The notes under the pieces: generated by a model | What the model was told of the DNA's origin: nothing | What the model saw: only the letters and a program-made list of their open reading frames with translations | The model's database searches: none | Made by a program: the position numbers and the translations under genes | In this document: positions 1-5,014 of the stretch, in pieces | Layout of the letters: each line of letters starts with the position of its first letter | Position numbering within the stretch: position 1 is the stretch's first letter | From: Candidatus Staskawiczbacteria bacterium RIFCSPLOWO2_01_FULL_38_12b | GTDB lineage: Bacteria > Patescibacteriota > Minisyncoccia > Minisyncoccales > Staskawiczbacteraceae | Direction of reading: 5' to 3' | DNA length: 11,602 bases | NCBI GenBank assembly: GCA_001820255.1 | Contig: MHPA01000006.1 | Span: forward strand, 1 to 11,602

Positions 1-90
1 CCTCGCTTTGCTCGGGCTCGACTTTAACGAGGATTTTGAACGGGTTTTTGAAATCTAACAACAATTTCTGCCCCGTCAAACGAAAGTTCG
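1..90. repeat. Left arm of a 90-bp perfect inverted repeat
   Basis: These 90 bases are, base for base, the reverse complement of 1538-1627, which lies inside the recombinase gene. Identity stops at base 91 (G here, where a C would be needed to match T1537's partner). The left limit is unknown because the window begins at base 1, so the repeat may be longer. Read on the minus strand, the copy keeps the recombinase reading frame and is preceded by an in-frame ATG at 107-109. It could be a remnant of a second, inverted recombinase gene, an invertible-segment arm, or a foldback assembly artefact at a contig end. Confidence 0.93.
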
Positions 91-107
91 GTTTGCCAAA
101 GGCAAAC
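91..107. repeat. Small perfect hairpin upstream of the recombinase
   Basis: gtttgcc (91-97), a three-base loop, and ggcaaac (101-107) form a perfect 7-bp stem immediately next to the inverted-repeat arm. No T-run follows on either strand, so it is not a convincing intrinsic terminator. It marks exactly the point where the 90-bp inverted repeat loses identity. Confidence 0.5.
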
Positions 108-144
108 ATAAATTTGAAAAATTTATTAACCAATCTTTTATAAC

Positions 145-1734
145 ATGACAAACGAAAATCAAAGCAAAAAGTTTTTCATTTACGCCCGCAAATCAACGGA
201 CAGCGAAGACAGGCAAATTCGCAGTATTGCTGACCAATTGGCTGAATTGAGGGAGTTAGCCAAAAAAGAGAATATTGATATTGTTGATACTTTGGTAGAA
301 AAGCAAACTGCGAAAAAGCCCGGACGGCCTGTCTTTGCTGAAATGTTGAAAAGAATTGAAGCGGGCGAAGCAATGGGAATTTTAGCGTGGCATCCCGACA
401 GATTAGCAAGAAATTCCGTTGATGGCGGGCAAATCATTTACCTCGTTGATACCGGAATTATCCAAGAGCTAAAATTCCCAACTTTTTGGTTTGATCCGAC
501 ACCACAGGGAAAATTTATGCTTTCAATCGCTTTCGGGCAGTCAAAATACTACATTGATAATCTTTCGGAAAATATCAAAAGAGGACACAGGCAAAAATTG
601 AAAAACGGGTTATGGCCTCAAATGGCTCCGCTCGGTTATCTCAATAACAAAGAAACAAAACAAATCTATGTGGATAAAGACAAAGCCCCTCTCATCAAAA
701 AGGCATTTGAGGCATACGCAAGCGGAAAATATACGCTGAAAGAAACCCGAAAGATTATCAATGATCTTGGCTTAATAGGGCGACGAGGTTCATTGCTTTC
801 TGTTTCCAATTATCAATATCTTTTACAAAATCCTTTTTACTACGGATTGATAAGGTATAACGGCGAATATTTTGAAGGAAAGCAAGAACCGATTATTGCA
901 AAGAAACTTTTTGACGAAGTGCAAGAAGTAATGAAACGAAAAAGCAAACCGCAGAAAGTGGACGAGATGAAATTTTTTCTTTACAGAGGATTTTTCCATT
1001 GTGGCGAATGTGGTTTTACCATAACGGCAGATAGAAAAATTAAACCAAGTGGCAAGCAGTATGTTTATTACTATTGCACCAAAAAGAATCCAAACCACAT
1101 TTGCTTACAAAATGTTTTTACGAGAGAAGAAAAAATTTCATCTCAAATTAACGAAACAATTCAAAAAGTTTCTTTGCCTGATGATTGGGCTGGTAAAATG
1201 CTAAATGAATTGGAAAATAAGAAAAATGAGGCAGTCCAATCATCTCGCTTTTTTGCTCAAAAATTTCGAAACGAAATAAAAGTGATTGACGAGAAGTTGG
1301 AAAAACTAATGAACGCTTATCTTGAAAACGCCTTAAATCTTGCTGAATACCGAGAAGCAAAAAACAAACTCGTCAATCAAAAACAACTTTTGAAAGATAA
1401 ACTGACGACTTTTGAGCAAAAAAGTAATAATCGGTTCGAACTCGTCGCAAAATTCATAAATACCGTAAAACAAGCCGAGATTACCGCTTTACAAGAAAAT
1501 CCCGAACAGGGTCGGGATTTTCTAAAAAAGATTGGTTCGAACTTTCGTTTGACGGGGCAGAAATTGTTGTTAGATTTCAAAAACCCGTTCAAAATCCTCG
1601 TTAAAGTCGAGCCCGAGCAAAGCGAGGGCGAGGCAATAGTCGTCCAAAATCCGAATTCTGAAAATTGGCGGAGAGGGTGGGATTCGAACCCACGAGACCC
1701 TTTCGAGTCACAGCTTTCCAAGCTGTTCCATTAA
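145..1734 (+). CDS. Large serine recombinase (site-specific integrase/resolvase family)
   Basis: A 529-aa large serine recombinase, which would cut and rejoin DNA through a covalent phosphoserine intermediate. The resolvase domain (about residues 9-150) carries YARKS with catalytic Ser17, and DRLARN with Arg86 and Arg89. A recombinase domain follows (about 155-265). A zinc ribbon has Cys286, Cys289, Cys311 and Cys320, and a coiled coil spans about 352-425. The final ~25 residues (GWDSNPRDPFES region) are translated from the antisense of tRNA-Ser, so the native C-terminus probably lay nearer residue 490-500 before integration, or the read-through is tolerated. The ATG at 145 has no Shine-Dalgarno site. 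The gene points at the 3' end of the tRNA, as expected for an integrase beside its attachment site. It is probably the integrase of an element extending left of the window; that is inference. Confidence 0.93.
   Translation: MTNENQSKKFFIYARKSTDSEDRQIRSIADQLAELRELAKKENIDIVDTLVEKQTAKKPGRPVFAEMLKRIEAGEAMGILAWHPDRLARNSVDGGQIIYLVDTGIIQELKFPTFWFDPTPQGKFMLSIAFGQSKYYIDNLSENIKRGHRQKLKNGLWPQMAPLGYLNNKETKQIYVDKDKAPLIKKAFEAYASGKYTLKETRKIINDLGLIGRRGSLLSVSNYQYLLQNPFYYGLIRYNGEYFEGKQEPIIAKKLFDEVQEVMKRKSKPQKVDEMKFFLYRGFFHCGECGFTITADRKIKPSGKQYVYYYCTKKNPNHICLQNVFTREEKISSQINETIQKVSLPDDWAGKMLNELENKKNEAVQSSRFFAQKFRNEIKVIDEKLEKLMNAYLENALNLAEYREAKNKLVNQKQLLKDKLTTFEQKSNNRFELVAKFINTVKQAEITALQENPEQGRDFLKKIGSNFRLTGQKLLLDFKNPFKILVKVEPEQSEGEAIVVQNPNSENWRRGWDSNPRDPFESQLSKLFH
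1538..1627. repeat. Right arm of the 90-bp inverted repeat, inside the recombinase gene
   Basis: This is the reverse complement of bases 1-90 with no mismatch. It covers recombinase codons from Asn466 to about Gly495, just before the part of the gene that reads into the tRNA. Arms 1.45 kb apart in opposite orientation enclose the 5' nine-tenths of the recombinase gene, so recombination between them would flip the gene. Confidence 0.93.
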
Positions 1735-1753
1735 GCCGCTTTGGTACCTCTCC
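1666..1753 (-). tRNA. tRNA-Ser (anticodon GGA)
   Basis: Complete 88-nt class II tRNA with encoded CCA. The acceptor stem GGAGAGG (1747-1753) pairs with CCTCTCC (1670-1676), followed by discriminator G and CCA (1666-1668). The anticodon stem ACAGC/GCTGT holds the loop TTGGAAA; anticodon GGA is at 1717-1719 and reads UCC/UCU. A long variable arm (GACTC, loop GAAA, GGGTC) is diagnostic of tRNA-Ser. The T arm is GTGGG-TTCGAAT-CCCAC. Its 5' end lies 6 nt after the stop codon of the 110-aa gene, so it is probably cotranscribed with it. The plus-strand recombinase gene overlaps 69 nt of it, suggesting the tRNA 3' half is an integration site. Confidence 0.96.
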
Positions 1754-1759
1754 AATTTT

Positions 1760-2092
1760 TTATTTGCTCATTATCGCCGCGTAATTAAAACCATAAAAAT
1801 AATCATTAAAATCTTTATCTGAAAATCCGTAAGTTTCTTCTCCGGTAAAATAATCAACCAACACTTCTCGCAATACGCACAGTTCTTTTAATTTCCCTAT
1901 TCTATTTTTCTTATCTTCTATCGTTAAATCAAGAAGCTCTATCCCCCTTTCAAAAGAAGCATTGCTTTTTTGGAGGTCTTTTTTCTTCCAAGTTATCGTT
2001 CTTCCAATTTCAGCTCCAATATTTGCCATTTGATAAAAAAATGACAAGCTTTGCCATTTTTCTTTGGTTAAATCTTGATGCAATAAACTCAT
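1760..2092 (-). CDS. Conserved hypothetical protein, 110 aa
   Basis: A 110-aa soluble protein, apparently all-helical, with no signal peptide or membrane segment. The helix around QMANIGAEIGRTITWKKKD and the segment ASFERGIELLDLTIEDKKN, plus an aromatic C-terminus (DYFYGFNYAA), match my memory of a small uncharacterised family widespread in Patescibacteria; I know no function. Its ATG (2090-2092) overlaps the TGA of the DUF5674 gene in an ATGA junction, so it was translationally coupled to that gene, and the coupling survives with the DUF5674 3' fragment. tRNA-Ser follows 6 nt after its stop. Why it sits with DUF5674 is unknown. Confidence 0.75.
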   Translation of the reverse strand: MSLLHQDLTKEKWQSLSFFYQMANIGAEIGRTITWKKKDLQKSNASFERGIELLDLTIEDKKNRIGKLKELCVLREVLVDYFTGEETYGFSDKDFNDYFYGFNYAAIMSK

Positions 2093-2289
2093 TTTATTAT
2101 TATGTTGTTTACAATTTCAATTATCCTTTCCCTAATTTTTTCATCTTCAACATATCTTGATTTATTTCCCATGCCCGGCTTTAAATTCATCATTGAATCA
2201 AATTCAATAAAATCTTCTCCAGTTTTATCGGGATGAAAATTTATTCCCCACAAACTTTTCGGCTCTGAATTTACTTCTTTAATCACCAT
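2089..2289 (-). pseudogene. DUF5674 family protein, 3' fragment (gene split by a miniature element)
   Basis: This 66-aa frame holds the C-terminal half of a DUF5674 protein: SLWGINFHP, DFIEFDSMMNLKPG and SRYVEDEKIRERIIEIV are the conserved blocks as I recall them. Its ATG (2287-2289) is supplied by the terminal repeat of the inserted element; the true codons begin at about Val2/Ile3. Deleting 179 bp (the 172-bp element plus one 7-bp duplication) joins it in frame to the fragment at 2406-2612, giving ...LLEFLIKEVNSEPKSLWG... and an intact 114-aa protein. Function of the family is not known. It overlaps the next gene by 4 nt. Confidence 0.82.
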
Positions 2290-2457
2290 GAATTACGAAA
2301 TGGACATTTTAAACAGTTTTTCTTGTCTTTTCTTCAATTTTTGGCTATAAATCTGCTATAATTTTTTCCCGTAGCCGTAGGCTACGATAAAAAATTCTAT
2401 CAAATTTATATCTCAAAAGTTGAAGAAAATCCAAAGAAACCATTTCGTAATTCACGG
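2286..2457. mobile_element. Miniature inverted-repeat element A (~172 bp), inside the DUF5674 gene
   Basis: Terminal inverted repeats of 18 bp (2286-2303 and 2440-2457, ccatgaattacgaaatgg with one mismatch) bound the element. Direct repeats TTAATCA (2279-2285 and 2458-2464) flank it; because the ends are ambiguous the true target duplication is 5-7 bp. Inside lie an imperfect inner palindrome with gctataatttt on one arm and aaattctatcaaattt on the other, and a central hairpin gtagcc/ggctac. There is no coding capacity, so it would be non-autonomous. Excision of the element plus one duplication restores the DUF5674 reading frame, which is strong evidence for insertion. Confidence 0.88.
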
Positions 2458-2612
2458 TTAATCAAAAACTCAAGCAAATCCGAGTGCATCGGCGCATCAA
2501 CTGCCATAACCCCTTTTTCAATATCAACCATCGCTTTCACCAAATTCCCGTGCATATTTTGTGCCATTTCTTTTAATTCGGCAATTTCAATTTTTTCTTT
2601 TACAATTTTCAT
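2406..2612 (-). pseudogene. DUF5674 family protein, 5' fragment (gene split by a miniature element)
   Basis: This 68-aa frame is the N-terminal half of a DUF5674 protein: KIVKEKIEIAELKEMA, NLVKAMVDIEKGVMAVDA, then MHSDLLEFLI. Native sequence ends at about Ile50; the last ~18 residues (NRELRNGFFGFSSTFEI) are read from the inserted element and end at a stop inside it. The matching 3' half is at 2089-2289. Before the second insertion upstream (2619-2779) its ATG lay only 3 nt after the uppP stop codon, so the two genes were one operon. Either fragment may still be translated; whether it does anything is unknown. Confidence 0.82.
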
Positions 2613-2618
2613 GTCTTA

Positions 2619-2779
2619 GAAACCGTCTAACAAGTCCACATTTGGTCTATATTTCTGATTTTCGGCTGCAAATTCGCTATAATTTCTCGGCTTGCACTCT
2701 GTGCAAACCTCCAAATTCTATCAAATTTTCGCTCGAAAATCAGAAATATATCCTCAAAAGCGACTTATTAGACGGTTTC
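2619..2779. mobile_element. Miniature inverted-repeat element B (161 bp), at the uppP stop codon
   Basis: Terminal inverted repeats gaaaccgtctaacaagtc (2619-2636) and its near-complement (2762-2779) match at 17 of 18 bases. A 3-bp direct repeat TTA flanks it (2616-2618 and 2780-2782); the right copy is the complement of the uppP TAA stop. Inside are an inner palindrome (atttctgattttcg ... cgaaaatcagaaat), the core motifs gctataatttc and aaattctatcaaattt, and a central hairpin ttgcac/gtgcaa. The core is the same as in element A although the termini are unrelated. It has no open frame of its own. Confidence 0.85.
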
Positions 2780-3583
2780 TTATATTTTAAATTGAAAAAT
2801 AAGTAGATAAAATAATAAAGCAACGATAATCCTATACACTCCAAACCAAATAAACGAATGGTTTTTTATGTAGTTAATAAACCATGTAACGGCGGCCATG
2901 GCTACTACAAAAGATACCATAAAACCCAAGATTAATACATATATTTGGTTACCCGAAAAACTGGCTCCATTTTTTAATAAATCATACCCGGTGGCCGCGG
3001 CCATGGTGGGAATGGCCAGTAAAAAAGAAAACTCCACAATGGCTTCGCGGCTGATTCCCATGGCCAGCCCTCCCACAATCGTGGCGCCGGATCGCGAAAC
3101 CCCCGGAATAATCGCCAAAGCTTGCCAAACTCCGATTAAAAAAGATTTTTTGTAACTTATTTCACTGTTCCCCAAAAAAGTGCGGCCGTTTATTTTTGGG
3201 GTAGATTTTACTTTCTTGTACCACACTTCAAAAATAATCAAAATAACTCCGCCCAAAAATAAGCTCCACAATACAATAGTGGAGCTTGAAAGCAAATAGT
3301 TTTTAAGTACTTTATAGAGTAAAAATCCAATGACCGCCGTTGGTAAAAAAGCCACCAACACTTTTTTCCAAGTTTCTTTATTTTTCCAAAGTTTTTTCCA
3401 ATATAATACTACCACCGCCAGAATGGCGCCAAACTGGATGGCGATTTCAAAACTTTTTAAAAAATCAGAATCAGCAATGCCCAAAAGCTTGCTGGTTAAT
3501 ATCAAATGCCCCGTGGAAGAAATGGGTAAAAATTCGGTTACACCTTCAACTATTCCTAAAATTAAAGCCTGGATTGCCGTCAT
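2780..3583 (-). CDS. uppP: Undecaprenyl-diphosphatase UppP (BacA)
   Basis: A 267-aa integral membrane undecaprenyl pyrophosphate phosphatase. It removes a phosphate from C55-PP so the lipid carrier can be reused for peptidoglycan and other envelope polymers; overproduction gives bacitracin resistance in known homologues. The first signature is intact near the N-terminus: VEGVTEFLPISSTGH, with Glu13, Glu17, Ser22/23 and His26. The second is PGVSRSGAT at 160-168, with Arg164. Several hydrophobic helices and the usual length support a functional protein. The ATG at 3581-3583 lacks a Shine-Dalgarno site. Element B inserted exactly at its stop codon but left TAA intact. Without the inserted elements it would sit 22 nt after the Hcp-like gene and 3 nt before the DUF5674 gene. 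Confidence 0.97.
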   Translation of the reverse strand: MTAIQALILGIVEGVTEFLPISSTGHLILTSKLLGIADSDFLKSFEIAIQFGAILAVVVLYWKKLWKNKETWKKVLVAFLPTAVIGFLLYKVLKNYLLSSSTIVLWSLFLGGVILIIFEVWYKKVKSTPKINGRTFLGNSEISYKKSFLIGVWQALAIIPGVSRSGATIVGGLAMGISREAIVEFSFLLAIPTMAAATGYDLLKNGASFSGNQIYVLILGFMVSFVVAMAAVTWFINYIKNHSFIWFGVYRIIVALLFYLLIFQFKI

Positions 3584-3603
3584 GATGTTAAAAGTTGATG
3601 TTA

Positions 3604-3832
3604 CAGACTACGTCGGCAGACCCATAGCTATAGACATCACATCCGATACCTGGACTTAAGGTCTAGTAAATTTGGTAATATTGGCTGTCTTGGAAGCGAA
3701 AACTTTGTAAGGCGTATCCGTAGATATGGCTTACAAAGTTTTCGCTAAAAGACAGTCAAGATTGGCAAATTGGCAGAGCTTGGAGTCCAGGTATCGGGTG
3801 TGATGTCTATAAGGGTCTGCCGATGCTACCAC
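3604..3832. mobile_element. Long foldback element (~229 bp) between the Hcp-like gene and uppP
   Basis: Nearly the whole segment folds on itself. tcggcagaccc (3613-3623) pairs with 3813-3823. A 28-base block at 3629-3656 pairs with 3784-3811 with one mismatch, and agcgaaaactttgtaag (3695-3711) pairs perfectly with 3730-3746, leaving an 18-base loop. Weaker complementarity joins these blocks. ATGTTA occurs directly outside both ends (3598-3603 and 3833-3838), consistent with a 6-bp target duplication. No protein is encoded. It does not share the core motifs of elements A-C. On the minus strand it would sit in the hcp-uppP transcript as a very long hairpin, and could attenuate or stabilise RNA there. 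Confidence 0.8.
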
Positions 3833-3840
3833 ATGTTAAG

Positions 3841-4437
3841 CTATATTTTCTTATTCTTGCCAAGATCCCATCCGGTTTTAACGGACTCGGCCGATCCATC
3901 TGGATTTTGTGATTTATATTCAAATTCAATCTTGGAAAAGTTTAAGCTGATTTGGTCGGTAGGAACTATTCCTGTTCCGTCTCCGGCAATCTGGTATGAG
4001 CTGACCATCACATCAGTTAACGTAATTACCAGGTATTCTTGTGGTCGGTCATTTTCCATTTTGCGAGCCACCAATGTAGCTTTTTTAAAATGCTCTCCGG
4101 TTGCAACCGCCAGCATTAATTTTGGTGAAGCCTTGGATGTGTCCATGGTAAAATGGAAATCCTGCATGCTAACCTTGCCAGCGCCTCCTCCGCCGCCACC
4201 GCGAGTGCTAACTTGCGATTCACCCCAGCTCCATGAATTAAGCTCAATTTCACCTTGATGCCCTTGATCCGTAGATTCTCCGTCTATGCCTTCTATTTCT
4301 AAGTAATAATCAGCGGCTGCTGCGTTTGCCATAGAAACCGAATGATTTAAAAAAGGCAAACCTGCCTGTGCGCCAACATAACTAATTCCCAAGAGCATTA
4401 ATGTTCCCAGGGTAATAACATATTTTTTGTTGATCAT
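3841..4437 (-). CDS. Hcp-like (type VI tube protein family) protein with a signal peptide
   Basis: A 198-aa protein. Residues about 43-196 match the Hcp1 / T6SS_HCP family: DYYLEIEGIDGES, IELNSWSWGESQ, the glycine run RGGGGGGAGKVSMQDFHFT, ASPKLMLAVATGEH, ITLTDVMVSSYQ, SLNFSKIEFEYKSQ and TGWDLGKN. Hcp forms hexameric rings that stack into the type VI secretion tube. Unlike canonical Hcp, this one starts with a Lys-containing N-terminus, a hydrophobic stretch (about 7-25) and a possible ANA cleavage site near residue 40, so it is probably exported by Sec or anchored in the membrane. No other type VI gene is nearby. The ATG has an A-rich leader without a Shine-Dalgarno site. A secreted Hcp-fold protein of unknown role is the safest reading. 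Confidence 0.88.
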   Translation of the reverse strand: MINKKYVITLGTLMLLGISYVGAQAGLPFLNHSVSMANAAAADYYLEIEGIDGESTDQGHQGEIELNSWSWGESQVSTRGGGGGGAGKVSMQDFHFTMDTSKASPKLMLAVATGEHFKKATLVARKMENDRPQEYLVITLTDVMVSSYQIAGDGTGIVPTDQISLNFSKIEFEYKSQNPDGSAESVKTGWDLGKNKKI

Positions 4438-4470
4438 AATATTGTTTTTTATTTTAATTTTTTTATTTTT

Positions 4471-4503
4471 CGGTTGGCCGACTCGGCCCTGGGGGCCCGA
4501 ACC
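4471..4503. other. GC-rich hairpin cluster upstream of the Hcp-like gene
   Basis: Within a very AT-rich spacer, 4471-4503 is strongly GC-rich and self-complementary: ggtt (4472-4475) with aacc (4500-4503), ggccgactcggcc inside, and ggccctgggggccc. On the minus strand it would lie in the 5' leader of the Hcp-like mRNA, 35 nt before the ATG. It is followed there by A-runs, not T-runs, so it is not an intrinsic terminator for either strand. The rest of the 125-base spacer shows no gene. Confidence 0.45.
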
Positions 4504-4562
4504 AATTTCTATAGTATCAAGCTTACGATGTATTACGTATTAACTTTGAACGATCAAATACT

Positions 4563-4763
4563 CTATCTATAAATGGAGTGATTTCCTATTTTATGAAAAA
4601 TTATAGTCTTTTCGTTCTTTAGCTCAAAAACTATCCTGTAGTGGTAATCTACGGAAAACGACCAAAACTCACCAAGTTTTCCATTTAATTTATGAGTTTT
4701 TAATAGACCTGTTGCGAAATAAGAATCTACTGCAAATTCCACATTTTTGCCCAAAATTTGCAA
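4563..4763 (-). pseudogene. RelE/ParE-type toxin, 3' fragment (gene split by a miniature element)
   Basis: The genuine toxin part is 4563-4704: KTHKLNGKLGEFWSFSVDYHYRIVFEL and the ending TIIFHKIGNHSIYR, typical of RelE/YafQ-like mRNA interferases, which cut mRNA on the ribosome. Residues upstream of Leu21 are read from the inserted element, beginning at a TTG. Removing the 184-bp element and one AAT duplication fuses this to the 5' fragment as ...NPFDKRLKTHKLNGKL..., an 85-residue protein of normal length for the family. As it stands, the half carrying the conserved C-terminal basic and aromatic residues is separated from its own start, so an active toxin is unlikely. Confidence 0.85.
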
Positions 4764-4888
4764 TAATTTCTCAATGTAGCGAAGCTAAATCTCAAAATTC
4801 TACCTGTCTGCGTTTCGCGCACAGGCAGATCAAATTTTCGGCTAAAAATCTGAAATTTTCGTTGCGATTCTTATTTCGCAACAGGTCT
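4705..4888. mobile_element. Miniature inverted-repeat element C (184 bp), inside the toxin gene
   Basis: Perfect 23-bp terminal inverted repeats (4705-4727 and 4866-4888, beginning agacctgttgcgaaataag) bound the element. It is flanked by the 3-bp direct repeat AAT (4702-4704 and 4889-4891). Inside are ataatttctc, aaattcta and tcaaattttcggct, related in order and sequence to element B. A 27-base palindromic block at about 4801-4827 (cctgtctgcg...cgcacaggcag) interrupts the aaattcta/tcaaattttcg motif that is continuous in B. There is no open frame of its own. Removing the element and one AAT restores the toxin frame exactly. Confidence 0.9.
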
Positions 4889-5007
4889 AATCTTTTATCA
4901 AAAGGGTTTTTACGAAAAATAATTTCCCTATTCTCTGCCTTATCCTTAGTAGCTTCTGGTAAACTATCATAATTCCTTAAAAAATTGGGAGAAAAAATTA
5001 TTTGCAT
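4792..5007 (-). pseudogene. RelE/ParE-type toxin, 5' fragment (gene split by a miniature element)
   Basis: Genuine sequence runs from the ATG at 5005-5007 (MQIIFSPNFLRNYDSLPEATKDKAENREIIFRKNPFDKRL) to about 4889; the remaining residues to the stop at 4792 come from the element. QIIFSPNFLRNYDSLP is the typical N-terminal strand and helix of RelE-like toxins, and NPFDKRL is the conserved turn before the THKL block. A TTG one codon earlier could also serve as start. The gene begins 7 nt after the antitoxin stop, as in a normal antitoxin-toxin operon. AAGG 10 nt upstream is a weak ribosome-binding site. Confidence 0.85.
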
Positions 5008-5014
5008 CAAAAAG

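Noticed and set aside
1..109. Minus-strand frame starting MFAFGKPNFRLTG and leaving the window
   Set aside because: Only the inverted copy of the recombinase tail with six new codons; too short and edge-truncated to call a gene, so it is treated under the inverted repeat.
114..144. Promoter TTGAAA ... TATAAC for the recombinase
   Set aside because: The TATAAC box ends at base 144, directly against the ATG at 145, so transcription would start inside the coding region; spacing is 19 bases.
2561..2806. 81-aa plus-strand frame across element B
   Set aside because: It runs across the element and both flanking minus-strand genes with no conserved sequence; an accident of the insertion.
4471..4503. 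GC-rich hairpin as an intrinsic terminator
   Set aside because: On the minus strand it is followed by A-runs and on the plus strand by aatttctatag; neither gives a T-tract.
2286..4888. An insertion sequence with its own transposase
   Set aside because: None of the elements exceeds 229 bp and no transposase-like frame exists in the window apart from the serine recombinase, whose ends do not match these termini.
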